Under the pieces are notes generated by a model, which was not told where the DNA came from, did not search any database, and was given only the letters and a program-made list of their open reading frames with translations. 33,226 nt of DNA, taken from Paraglomus occultum. Lineage: Eukaryota > Glomeromycota > Glomeromycetes > Paraglomerales > Paraglomeraceae. This document shows, in pieces, positions 24,900 through 33,226 of the stretch. The translations under genes were made by a program, and so were the position numbers. Within the stretch, counting starts at the first letter, position 1, and each line of letters begins with the position of its first letter. The stretch is from positions 1 through 33,226 of the forward strand of contig CAJVPJ010000233.1 of the NCBI GenBank assembly GCA_910592205.1, given 5' to 3'.

Positions 24900-25480
24900 A
24901 AGCCGGCATGCCAAGCAGCAAACTCACCTTTTATCTCTAACCAGCTTCAGGGACAGATCCTTCACAAACAGCTAAGTAATCATCGAATCGGTCTCTCAAA
25001 CCCGTCCACCTCCACCAGAGTCCCATTGGATCCGATCACCCGGCATACCCATCAGGGAAAGTAAAAAGGGGGAGAGAAGCAAAAAGGGAATAAATAGAGT
25101 TAGTTTATAAAGTAAAACAATGCGACACTTACCTTATACCTACCCCAAACCTTCTCCCCGTCATCTAAAAGCTGTGTAAGAAAAAAGAGAAAAGAAAAAA
25201 AGGAGATGTCTGAGAGTGTTCCAGGCATCCCCCATGACCCACTCATCAGACCCGTGCCAGGATCTCTTCACCGCAGGCGAGCACTGGTGAAAGGGTGAGC
25301 AGAGAGGCGTCACCGATAACTACCCGCCACTCGATCCAGATCCGCGCCCGTCCGCCAGTTGAGAGACAAAAAAGAGTCGCTACCTAGTTAACCAGTTTAA
25401 AGAGCAAAAGTCCGTTAGTTAGCGATTGATTGTTTATCTACAATTTACCTATTATGTAGAAATCTGTTGTAATAAAGAGT
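24900..25480. other. GC-richer island of unknown nature
   Basis: About 500 bp markedly richer in G and C than either flank, starting near AGCCGGCATGCC and ending before AATAAAGAGTCG (about 25471). On the plus strand a Pro/Ser-rich frame is open for about 55 codons to 25061. On the minus strand several splice-like signals occur, for example an AAGGTAAGTG donor near 25135 and an exon-like stretch LLDDGEKVWGRYK. Neither strand gives a coherent gene. The compositional contrast suggests a transposable-element fragment or transferred segment, but no family is recognisable. Confidence 0.4.
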
Positions 25481-25539
25481 CGTGTTTGGACATATGCTGT
25501 ATGTGTATTGGTTTCGTGGTTGGTAAACTGTAATCGTTA

Positions 25540-26360
25540 TTTCAAAGGCCTATTCGAGAGCTGATCATATGGAGGAGTGGTGATAAACGTTTGCTGCGCT
25601 GATGTTTGACTTGTAGATAATGTTGCATTTGCGTTTTGGAGGAGAGATTGTTGTAAAGTAGCGTTTATGTACGTATGAGTGAGTGGGTAGACGCGTCGCG
25701 AACTCTTTCGTCGGCTATGTGATTGATAAACCGAGTCGTCGTTTCAAAGACTTTGTTTGAAGTTGTAGCAAACAATCGTATGGGGTGTAATATGGAAGAA
25801 TAGTGATAAACCGTTTGCTGCGCTGTCTGTTTGCCTCTTAGATAGCGCTGTATTTGCGCTTTGAAGAAGAGGGCTGTCGAGAAGCAAACACACGCGATAT
25901 GAAGAAAAGTGCTTGTGTGCGTGTTTATATGGGAAAACGCGTAGTAGATAAACCGAGTCGTTTCAAAAACTTGTTGAGAGTCGTGCGGACTCGTCGTCGG
26001 TGCGTAATATAGAAAAGTAGTGATATAGTCTGCTGCGTTGTATGTTTGACTTTTAGTATTTGCGCTTTTAAGAGGAGATGCACTTGTAAAGCAATACAGG
26101 CACGATAAAGGGAAACGTTTGAATGAGTAGACGCGCGCTTTCGTCAGCCACGTAACTGATAAACCGAGTCGTTGTCTCAAAGACTTGTTTGAGGGTCGTA
26201 GCAGACAGTCGTATGTGCGTACGTGTAATATGGGAAAGTGGTGATAACGATTTGTATATTTAACGTGTTTACGCTTGGAGGAAAAGCTGTGGTAAAGTGC
26301 AATGGAAAGAAGTGCCTGGCTATATATATATGCATGAGTAAACGCGTGCTCACGTGTTAT
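25540..26360. repeat. Four-copy tandem repeat, unit about 220 bp
   Basis: Anchor GTGATAAAC.GTTTGCTGCG recurs in diverged form at about 25580, 25803, 26020 and 26240. A second anchor, GATAAACCGAGTCGT, recurs at 25725, 25947 and 26158. Spacings are 211-223 bases. Units also share ACGCG-containing blocks followed by CTTTCGTC. The copies are clearly diverged, so the array is old. On the minus strand a 244-codon frame (26399-25665) runs through the array without a stop; its product has no known domain and looks like a by-product of the repeat. Confidence 0.75.
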
Positions 26361-27672
26361 ATGACACATATCAGACATATTGGTACTGCCAATGGACAAC
26401 CTTATAAGGATAAATTTTGTTATTTATCAATAAGGGGTGTGAAAATCTTCAACTGTCAACCAATCGCAAACACAAAGGGTTATTAGATTAACCATATCGA
26501 GATTGTCATAATTGTTTCCGTAAATAAGGACAATATCACCAGTGTAACCTCCGTAACATACACAGTAAATAGTTTTCACTGGTTAACACGTCTGATTGGC
26601 CACGCTTATAAACTGATTTTTGTGATAGTGATTATATCGATAACAAAAGCCCTTTTTGCAATAGTTTTCAGCTTTGATACCATTATGTATCTGAATAAAT
26701 ATTGATAATTTACAGAATATTTTCTTTTGAGTTATGAAAGACGCGTGTTTACACGATCTGATAAGAATACACTAAACTCAGTTGACGTGAATAAACAAAA
26801 GGTTTATCATAAACCACAATACACAAAGGAGTATATCTCCCGACCCGATCCAAATAAGCTCGATATAAAATTTTATTTAAAAAAAGAAAGAAAAAGAAAA
26901 TACTGATTTCAGCATCAGCCGTGACAATAATTAACTAACAATAACGGGCTTAACAACGAACGTGCACTCTTGTAATAAGTATCCGTATACATAATAAAGT
27001 CTATAAAAATTGTTGCAAGCATAAAACGCTCTTATATTATGAAGAAATTAGAATACATTTGTTCCGACCCGACAAGGTTTAAGTGTATACAAAGACGAAA
27101 TTTTGTACTATTACTATGGATTTGGTAATATGTTAGATGACAGTCAATAGTTGTTATGGTGTTTTCTTTTTCAACAATACTATACAAGTCAACAAGATTG
27201 AAATAATATCAACTGTTTACGGGTGAAAGATAAAATTACTTGTCTATGACTACGCTAGAACTTTAAAGCCAACAAGGTCGGCTACAAATACAGGCAGACG
27301 ACTTGGGAAAAATTGTTGTTAGCCAGAAGAGAATAAAGTAGTCGAGTTGAAGAATGAAAATTTACATGCAATTGAATAAAAGCAAGCTTTGCATTTTTTA
27401 TCAGAAGATTTGCAACAAAATTTCCTGACCATTGAGCAGTAAGTACGTAAATTTAGAGTCCCATTATCTACAACACCGGAATAGTTCTCGTACTATGATG
27501 GTGCAGGCTAAGCAGGCAACTAATTTAACAAGTTACGCTCTCAAATTTCTTATTCCATTTATTATCATGATCAACCAGGATCGCAGACTCATAACGGAAA
27601 TAAGCGTGTGCAAAATGTTTGTGTTTTCGAATCGTGGGCTCACCATTTCCCTCCACTCTTCGCTTTCTGCTT
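26361..27672. other. Intergenic, no supported gene
   Basis: AT-rich sequence between the tandem array and the 3' end of the SARAF-family gene. No recognisable coding, RNA or repeat feature. Confidence 0.45.
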
Positions 27673-29271
27673 CTACCTAATTTCGGTATCAGCATACCCA
27701 GTCGCAGTGTAAGTACCCGAATCATACGAATCAAAAGAACTACCGTAATCAGAAGTGTCAGCAAAATTATAATGATCGTAAGAATAATCATGAAAATCAT
27801 TAGAATTATACGACCACGTTCTAGAAGATGGTCCCTGAAATCTTCTACTTCTGTAACTGCGATAAAATATTTTGATTAGCTTTTTGAGATTGCACATTCA
27901 TTGAAAAAGACAATCTTATCTGTCCAATTGCTCATCACTAACGATCCTACAACCGACCTTGATCGTCTGCGCGCTTCACCCGCCTGCCTTCCTAAGAGAT
28001 AACCAAACAGACCGCCAACTCCAGCGCCAGTCCAGAATCCAGATCTACCTCGAAACAAGTTTGAAAATTCTAAAGAGAACCAACGTGTAAACAAATGGTA
28101 TAATCATAAAACAAAAGTACAAAGGAGTGTTCCATGATTAAACTATTACTACAAAATTTCGTCCGTTAACGCAATTGTACCTACCCGCACCGCTGGCTAG
28201 AGAAGGCCCCTCCCCTCCGGCTGGTTGGTGGTTTTCGCTGTTTGCATTATTACTGTCGGATCTTGCCGGAGTAATAACAATAGACCAATTTAGACATGGC
28301 GTCACCACTTTCTATCGATGATATATTATAAACCTTTACCTGGGAACGAAAGGAGTATTAGGACCACCTCTTCTTCGTAATGATAATATAAAGTTATACG
28401 CGGTAAACGCGACCACACAGAAGAACAGTACATAGATCATGTAACCAAACATTTCTGGAATTTATAATAAATTCAAGGGTTAATTTGGTTTAAGATACGC
28501 ATCTCTGATTTCCATAACGTCATGTAATAATACGCACGATTAGATTGAGAATAGCCATACGCATCGTAAAAACGATCGCTTTTCTTTGACCCGCCAATAC
28601 GCAACAAAGAATATTGCAATCCACAACTTCCTATAATACGTCAATAGTTAGTTCATGATAACCTAATCCCTTTATAATTATAGTGACATTTACCTTTGAG
28701 TACGTATGGATCGCCAGGATAATCGTAACCTGCATAATGATAACGAGAATCGCACTCGCTCATCGCAACTTTAAATCTTGATAATGTTTAATACACATTC
28801 CCTTACCCTCACAATTGACAGTAAGACTCCCAAATCCAAGATGACTTGGTAACGATGCTTGACACTTCCATTGTGGATTATATCCGTATGTACCGATGTT
28901 CCGACATGTTATAGAGCCTAATCAAAGAAAAACTTAGTCGCAACGTGGAAACACGATCGTTCGTTGAGAAGATGAAAAAATCAAACTCACTTGGGACAAA
29001 TTCATGGCACGCTTTTCCATGCACACATGACATTTGCGGAACTTGTATATAAATACGACTAGTTAAGTGACTATAAAACAAGACGTCTTCTCAATTAAGC
29101 GACTGTAAATTAACACTAACTTGGGGCGGTTCGACGTCCTGCTGTTCGTTTGCCATGGTAAAAGGTTAACGAATTTACGTCACTCAATAACACCTTTTCA
29201 TCCCACCATGACTCCACTTCACGAACACACGAGTATAAAAGAAATAGCTTTAGGAGAATGTTCCAATTCAT
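27673..29271 (-). CDS. SARAF-family (DUF1183) ER membrane protein
   Basis: Homologue of animal store-operated calcium entry-associated regulatory factor, an ER single-pass membrane protein. Nine exons, in transcription order: 29271-29121, 29041-28991, 28917-28807, 28729-28694, 28630-28538, 28454-28340, 28261-28185, 28069-27958, 27856-27673; about 309 aa (human 339). An alternative donor at 28498 would add 13 residues but leave a 44-nt intron. A hydrophobic signal peptide (NILLKLFLLYSC) is followed by the lumenal domain: KVLLSDVNSLTFYHGKR, PQMSCVHGKAC, YGYNPQWKCQ, LTVNCEGYDYPGDPYVLKG, then SCGLQYSL, all aligning with animal SARAF. One membrane span at about 149-171 (MIYVLFFCVVAF) is followed by LRRRGG. 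The cytosolic part has GFWTGAGVGGLFGYLLG and ends TYTATGYADTEIR. The first exon was recovered by extending upstream of the conserved core. Confidence 0.9.
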
Positions 29272-29659
29272 GGAGTAACGTCAGTGAATAGAGTGAACTC
29301 TCTTGCGGAGTAATAATTGTGAACATCAGTCTTTAGTATTGTCGCCGACTGATGTTTTAACGGATTTTGGTATCCGACTGCGGACTATTCCCACGCACAT
29401 TTTTGTTGATTTACGATTCGCGAGTTACAATTTCGGTAGACAATAGGAATGTTGGCATAATACTATTGGACTGCTCTATGAGTGCCATGAAAACAACCCC
29501 GCTAGAAGTAATTCTCGTGCATTCTCGACATCTGTCAATAGCGAATACTCTATTCGTTGTATACTTATTCTTTACATAACATGATGAAAATGAATTTAAT
29601 GACTTGTTGCCAGTAGCCCAATCGCCTGGTCTTGGCACTTTACACTCGAAACAGAATGT
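29272..29659. other. Upstream flank of SARAF-family gene, no supported gene
   Basis: Contains the presumed SARAF promoter. A minus-strand frame runs through here from the gag-like relic (TNRVFAIDRCRECTRI), but no domain supports it as a gene. Confidence 0.35.
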
Positions 29660-29925
29660 ACGTTCTAAATGACGTGTGCACGCTAGGCATAATCCGAATA
29701 TTTGCAGTAATGTTTTGTAATTCCCAATTTTTATTTTTAATCCTGCTCTCATACCAATCTTTCGCATCGCCTTCGAGACAATTTTCAAAAATTCCATGAA
29801 TTCTCATTCGCATATTATGTCCAGTACCTGGGTCATAATTACACATTCACACCATCAGCGAAATCTCTAATAAAATCTTCCGGATCTGTTAATACACAAA
29901 ACTTTGGTAATTCATATCCTGCCAT
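29660..29925 (-). pseudogene. Retrotransposon gag-like fragment, frameshifted
   Basis: Starts MAGYELPKFCVLTDPEDFIR (29925 onward), typical of gag-like proteins abundant in arbuscular mycorrhizal fungal genomes. That frame stops at 29839. The same protein then continues one frame over, from about 29846: NYDPGTGHNMRMRIHGIFEN, then GDAKDWYESRIKNKNWELQN, after which similarity is lost. No protease, reverse transcriptase or LTR was seen nearby. It is a dead fragment; family assignment is by remembered motif. Confidence 0.55.
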
Positions 29926-30564
29926 GTTTCGATTGTTATTATGATTCTGCGGTATATTATTTTGTAAATCTAAATTCTCTGATTTAAAAAATTAATTTGC
30001 TCTTCAAGTTCTAAATTAGCATCGCGGACTAGCCTCATTCTAAACTTCCACTTGCTACAGCTCAGAACCTAACACAAATACTCCAAAACTGAACCAATAT
30101 TAATAACAAAAGAAAACTCAGTTGAACAACCCTCCAAACCTAAACCACGTCAACCACGAAAAAGAACCTTACGGTCAACTAAGAAAATTTCCGATATTGC
30201 AACTAACAAACTATAACTTATATCTGTCGATTCCTTAAAACTTTATATTATCTATACTTTACCTCATCTTTTAAATACAATTGACCTATATATAACACTG
30301 TAAAGTTCTTAATAAATCAAACAGGGCACAGCCCCCCGAAAAACTAAACTTCTAGTTACAACAAACGGCAGACCCGATCAAGACTACGCTCTTATCAAAA
30401 CGATACTATCGATACTTTGTGCAATGATTCGTAATCAGGATAACAACTTACGAGTAATAAAGACATAATAGTAAAGTCGCGTAACGCAAGTTGAACAAGT
30501 TGATTCATTGTTTTTGCATACAAGTATAATTGTTGTTACGTATGCATATAATAAAGGAGTGTGA
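29926..30564. other. No supported gene
   Basis: AT-rich, stop-dense sequence beside the gag-like fragment. It may be remaining transposon or UTR sequence; nothing recognisable. Confidence 0.4.
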
Positions 30565-31255
30565 GTCTGCGACTGTCAACTAATAAGGGTATTGTCATAT
30601 TTTTTAGTGTAACACATTATGACTAATATCGCAATTGTTCTGGAATATACTCTGTAAAAAAGTTTTTTATTGGTTAAAGTTGTTGTTGTACCTCGGTTGG
30701 GAAATCTGGACTGAGTGACTGAATTCCGTAGTGAGATATGTAATTATATAATAAAAGTAATTGTAGCAACAATTCGGCTGTAATATCTTTTACATATTAT
30801 ATATTTTTGAAACAAGTTTATTATGATTACCTTTTGATGTGTATTCGTAATATTTTTTAACCACTAACGTGAAAATTCGCAAAGAATGTAGGCGAAAAAG
30901 TATGCGAGAGCCAATAAGTAGAACGCCTCCCATCACTATCGTAATGATCAAATTATACACGTGGAGTATACGTAGTGAATTCCAGACACTCCTCTGGAAC
31001 TCTAAACGTTTCATAATTATTATAGAACCAATTATGATGACTGCAATGTCATGTTATTATCTTCTGACTGATAATATTTTTAATCAATAACGTTTCTCTG
31101 ATCTTATGTCATGTGCTTTTCTATTGATGTAAAGACTTATTAATGTTATTATCGCTATTGTAAATAATTAGTTTTCACATGTATGGCTTATTATTATCAG
31201 TCAAGCTATTATATTATACTAGACAATATATTGGTTGAGTTTGACAGTCGCAGAC
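30565..31255. repeat. Inverted 15-bp repeats bounding about 0.7 kb
   Basis: GTCTGCGACTGTCAA (30565-30579) occurs inverted as TTGACAGTCGCAGAC (31241-31255), a perfect 15-base match. The enclosed segment holds the small membrane ORF. It could be the termini of a short mobile element; no flanking target duplication was identified. Confidence 0.35.
30790..31014 (-). CDS. Small hydrophobic ORF, possibly an exon of a membrane protein
   Basis: 74 codons from an ATG at 31014. The sequence has a clear hydrophobic helix (NLIITIVMGGVLLIG) flanked by basic residues, then LRIFTLVVKKYYEYTSK. It may be an internal exon instead: an acceptor (CATTGCAG) ends at 31041, giving an upstream hydrophobic start (IIIGSIIIMK), and a donor (GTAATC) follows TSK at 30830. 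Further upstream another membrane-like stretch (IAIITLISLYI) occurs at about 31155-31120. No family is recognised. Chance cannot be excluded in sequence this AT-rich. Confidence 0.3.
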   Translation of the reverse strand: MKRLEFQRSVWNSLRILHVYNLIITIVMGGVLLIGSRILFRLHSLRIFTLVVKKYYEYTSKGNHNKLVSKIYNM

Positions 31256-31460
31256 ATTTGATCAGTCTGTATTAAATTATACCGCGTGGCTTATTCGCAG
31301 TAAATTCCCACATTACCCCTTTCTCCTGATTGAAACGAAATGTCTTGTTCTTATTTATAGAAACCAATTACGACAATTGCAATATTTTTATTAGATGTAA
31401 AGACTTGTTAGTGTTATTATCGCTATCGCAAAGAATTAGTATGGTTTATTATTATCAGTA
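31027..31460. repeat. Diverged direct duplication
   Basis: Block one (about 31020-31200) and block two (about 31355-31460) share ACCAATTA (31027 and 31363) and a longer run, GATGTAAAGACTT...GTTATTATCGCTAT (31126 and 31394), followed by TTATTATTATCAGT. The second copy is shorter. The duplicated part overlaps the upstream end of the small hydrophobic ORF, so one exon may have been copied and then decayed. Confidence 0.55.
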
Positions 31461-31581
31461 GCATTACGTCATGCTACAAAGACCATCGCGAATGGAACAA
31501 GATTGCTGACTGTTACGCTCTTGACTCATCGAGATCGGCTGTGGTACCACTGCAGAGCGCCCTGCTTCGCAGTAAAATTTC

Positions 31582-31842
31582 AGGACAGCAATCTACACGG
31601 GTACAGACACGTAGTGTTTGCAAAGCAATTTGCCACCCTACTTACAAAAGAAACGATACCAGAAGTTGAAAACGTATCACGCATACTTTCGGGACAGCAA
31701 TCCGCAAAAATTTATCGATACATGAAAAGGCGGTTTAATCCGCCTAAACGTTAAAAACGTGCGGATTGCTGTCCCAATTTTTTTTTTCAGAAAGCGATTA
31801 AATTCAGCTAAAAACGTTAAAAAACGCGCGGATTGCTGTCCC
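31582..31842. mobile_element. Nested terminal-inverted-repeat elements (MITE-like)
   Basis: The motif GGGACAGCAATCCGC occurs four times as two nested pairs. Inner pair: 31691-31705 (+) and its exact inverse at 31761-31775. Outer pair: a diverged copy, GGACAGCAATCTACACG (31583-31599), and the inverse at 31828-31842. Both right-hand copies are preceded by a CTAAA(AA)CGTTAAAAA(A)CG block. Between the inner ends lies a hairpin, AGGCGG-TTTAAT-CCGCCT (31728-31745). No transposase is recognisable; an 83-codon frame (31503-31754) crossing the element looks incidental. It fits a non-autonomous DNA transposon, probably with one copy inserted into or duplicated at the end of another. Confidence 0.65.
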
Positions 31843-32288
31843 GTCCACATTAAAAATTTTATTATTATACTATCTACTAACGAGCATTAACACCAACGCC
31901 AACACATGATAAACCAAGAAAGAAACAAAAACTTGAAGAAACGTAAGGAAAATAAAGTTAACGTAACAAGCTTCCCACCAACGCTTTCACTGACCGAGCA
32001 ACTGTCAACGAAAGATCGATAAGACTGCTCTATTATATTTCGCCATTTTGACACAATTGCAAAATTTTCGTAAGCATAAATTTTATTATTTCGATTATTG
32101 AATGCGCGCTCTTGAAAATATAAATAATACGAAAGCACCAGAATGATTGCATGGGAGGAAAATACTCGGACCCAAAGCCATTTATGAGTATAACCTATTC
32201 TTTGGTCACTCCGGTGCCAAAATTTAAATTTTTATTATCTTTTATACTATTACCGTTATTAATAATATTATCACTATTGTCTATTTCT
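31843..32288. other. No supported gene
   Basis: AT-rich sequence following the inverted-repeat element; nothing recognisable on either strand. Confidence 0.4.
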
Positions 32289-32444
32289 TCATCCGCGTGG
32301 TTTACGTTTCCCCTTCGTCGATCCAACGTTGGATTGCTTCGATCGTCTTTTTCCGCGGAGCAATGTTCGTCGAAAATAAAAATTTCGTATTGTAGAAGCC
32401 GCAACAGCTTTTTCTTCAAGCAATTTATAAATCTCGAATGCCAT
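32289..32444 (-). pseudogene. Frameshifted helix-turn-helix-like fragment
   Basis: From an ATG at 32444 the frame reads MAFEIYKLLEEKAVAASTIR NFYFRR, then loses sense and stops at 32289. One frame over, the same region reads NIAPRKKTIEAIQRWIDEGE before a stop. Together they look like a small DNA-binding-type domain (helix, turn with STIRNFY, then a K..IEAI..WI helix) broken by a single indel near 32365. No full-length gene is attached. The helix-turn-helix label is inference from pattern. Confidence 0.35.
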
Positions 32445-32575
32445 TTTGTTAAATGAAAATTTTGGATCCTCTTATCGTATAATTGTTTTAAAGCGTTCCC
32501 CGACGTTTCGATTTCTGGCGAGTAAATTTTGTTCGCTGGTGGTTTCGTTATTGGTAACTTCCGAACTTCATAGTC

Positions 32576-32662
32576 TTAATTGTGGAGTTGGCTATTACAG
32601 ATTATGCCAAAAACAAAGCCAATTAACACTCCAAGGAAGAATTCGCTTGTGAATGTGAACAT
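32576..32662 (-). CDS. 28-codon ORF with one membrane helix
   Basis: ATG at 32662, starting MFTFTSEFFLGVLIGFVFG, then IICNS and a short tail to a TAA at 32576. A single strong hydrophobic helix occupies most of the peptide. It may be a complete micro-protein or a first exon: a GTAATA donor would fall after ATC T. It is short enough to be chance, so confidence is low. Confidence 0.2.
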   Translation of the reverse strand: MFTFTSEFFLGVLIGFVFGIICNSQLHN

Positions 32663-32812
32663 TTTTCGCAAAGCGTAATTGTTTGATATGTTTTGTTTAT
32701 CTTATTTAAAGATATTTATTGTGTTGTGGGTTTTTCTGAAAGTAAGCGACTACTATAATAAGGTCTTGCGATTGATGATCAAAAAAAATTTTTTTTACCG
32801 TTCTCAAAAAAA

Positions 32813-32939
32813 ATGAAAGACTGCGACGGAACGTTTCGCCGAGAATGCCGCCTGTGTGAATGTCAGGAATTTGGCAGCATAGATAACGAAAAAATTTGCC
32901 GCTGCGAACATCACGCCGCCGACCATGCGGCTCCAGCAG
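32813..32939 (+). CDS. First exon of a Cys/His-rich protein, gene truncated by window end
   Basis: The ATG at 32813 opens a frame containing CRLCECQEFGSIDNEKICRC followed by EHHAADHA, i.e. C-x2-C-x-C-x(11)-C-x-C with HH and a further H. This regular spacing of Cys and His is a plausible metal-binding finger and is unlikely to be random in this AT-rich region. A GTAACG donor follows at 32940 after APAG; without splicing the frame stops at 32975. Downstream exons were not resolved before the window ends. The finger type is not identified with certainty. Confidence 0.45.
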
Positions 32940-33226
32940 GTAACGACTTTGTGACTCGGGCATTGGGGACATAGATAGTGTGTACATAGGGTAAATATAC
33001 TAATGTGGATACCTATATTATGGATTTTGTATCATACCTTCTCTCCCGTTTATAATAACCCTTTCCATTGCTATAATCATAATTGCTGCGATGTATTTGG
33101 ATCGTTCCACCTTTGTCCGCACGTTTGTCTTTCGCTAGAGAAACGGTTTCACCTAGGTACGCTGTTGTCCGAAGCATGTCTGTTCATTGATCATTCGCTT
33201 TATTGATATCTTTTTCCGACAATTCT
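32940..33226. other. Right edge, probably intron or downstream exons
   Basis: Possible acceptors occur (for example CTAG near 33138 and 33155), but no continuation of the Cys/His-rich protein could be assigned. A minus-strand frame overlaps the finger exon antisense and is treated as a shadow. Confidence 0.3.

Noticed and set aside
25225-25260. Hammerhead-ribozyme-like core (CTGATGAG on the minus strand)
   Set aside because: No proper stem II and no GAAA core element at the right distance; the match is limited to the short box.
25665-26399. 244-codon minus-strand ORF as a real protein gene
   Set aside because: It overlies the 220-bp tandem repeats, and the product has no recognisable domain. 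It is reported as a property of the array, not as a gene.
28769-28806. 38-nt intron in the SARAF-family gene using the acceptor after TTTAAAG
   Set aside because: The acceptor at 28730 gives a 77-nt intron and restores NCEGYDYPGDPYVLKG, which aligns with animal SARAF.
32706-32987. 93-codon minus-strand ORF at the right edge
   Set aside because: It is antisense to the Cys/His-rich exon, whose residue spacing is far less likely to be random.

Overview
This is an AT-rich eukaryotic nuclear window with many short spliceosomal introns (mostly 63-148 nt, GT-AG with CTAAC-like branch sites), spliced housekeeping genes on both strands, and gene-poor stretches with decayed coding relics and repeats. 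The intron style and gene content point to an early-diverging fungus. A gag-like fragment reading GDAKDWYE...KNW and a GGGACAGCAATCCGC inverted-repeat element make an arbuscular mycorrhizal fungus (Glomeromycotina) the best guess. The organism call is an inference (about 0.6), not a proof.

Layout. 1-1170 (-): heavily broken coding relic running off the left edge. 2323-4793 (+): calpain-family cysteine protease, 9 exons, with a C-terminal pair of related modules in place of recognisable calpain tail domains. 5703-8276 (-): ankyrin repeat / DysF-like / FYVE protein, 6 exons. 8694-10877 (+): mitochondrial type I DnaJ (Mdj1/Tid1-like), 10 exons including a 19-nt micro-exon and a GC-AG intron. 11008-12998 (-): unrecognised 491-aa acidic-repeat protein, 7 exons, converging on the DnaJ gene. 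13.0-16.9 kb: gene-poor, with hairpins and a 20-bp perfect palindrome. 16958-18330 (-): PP2A catalytic subunit, 309 aa, complete to the TPDYFL tail. 19928-20584 (-): possible small unrecognised spliced gene. 21390-22356 (-): Esf2/ABT1-type ribosome biogenesis factor. 22.4-27.6 kb: gene-poor, with a short duplication, a GC-richer island and a four-copy tandem repeat of about 220 bp. 27673-29271 (-): SARAF-family ER membrane protein, 9 exons. 29.6-33.2 kb: accessory region with a gag-like relic, a duplicated segment with a small membrane ORF, nested terminal-inverted-repeat elements, a frameshifted helix-turn-helix-like relic and, at the right edge, the first exon of a Cys/His-rich protein.

The recognised genes are independent cellular functions (proteolysis, endosomal phosphoinositide binding, mitochondrial chaperoning, phosphatase signalling, rRNA processing, ER calcium regulation) and do not form a pathway cluster. 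Exon boundaries were read by hand from splice signals, phase and protein-family alignment from memory. No transcript evidence was available. No tRNA, rRNA or CRISPR array was recognised, and no single new multigene system is evident. The most unusual items are the calpain tail, the ankyrin-DysF-FYVE architecture, the micro-exon and GC-AG intron of the DnaJ gene, the 220-bp array and the nested inverted-repeat element.
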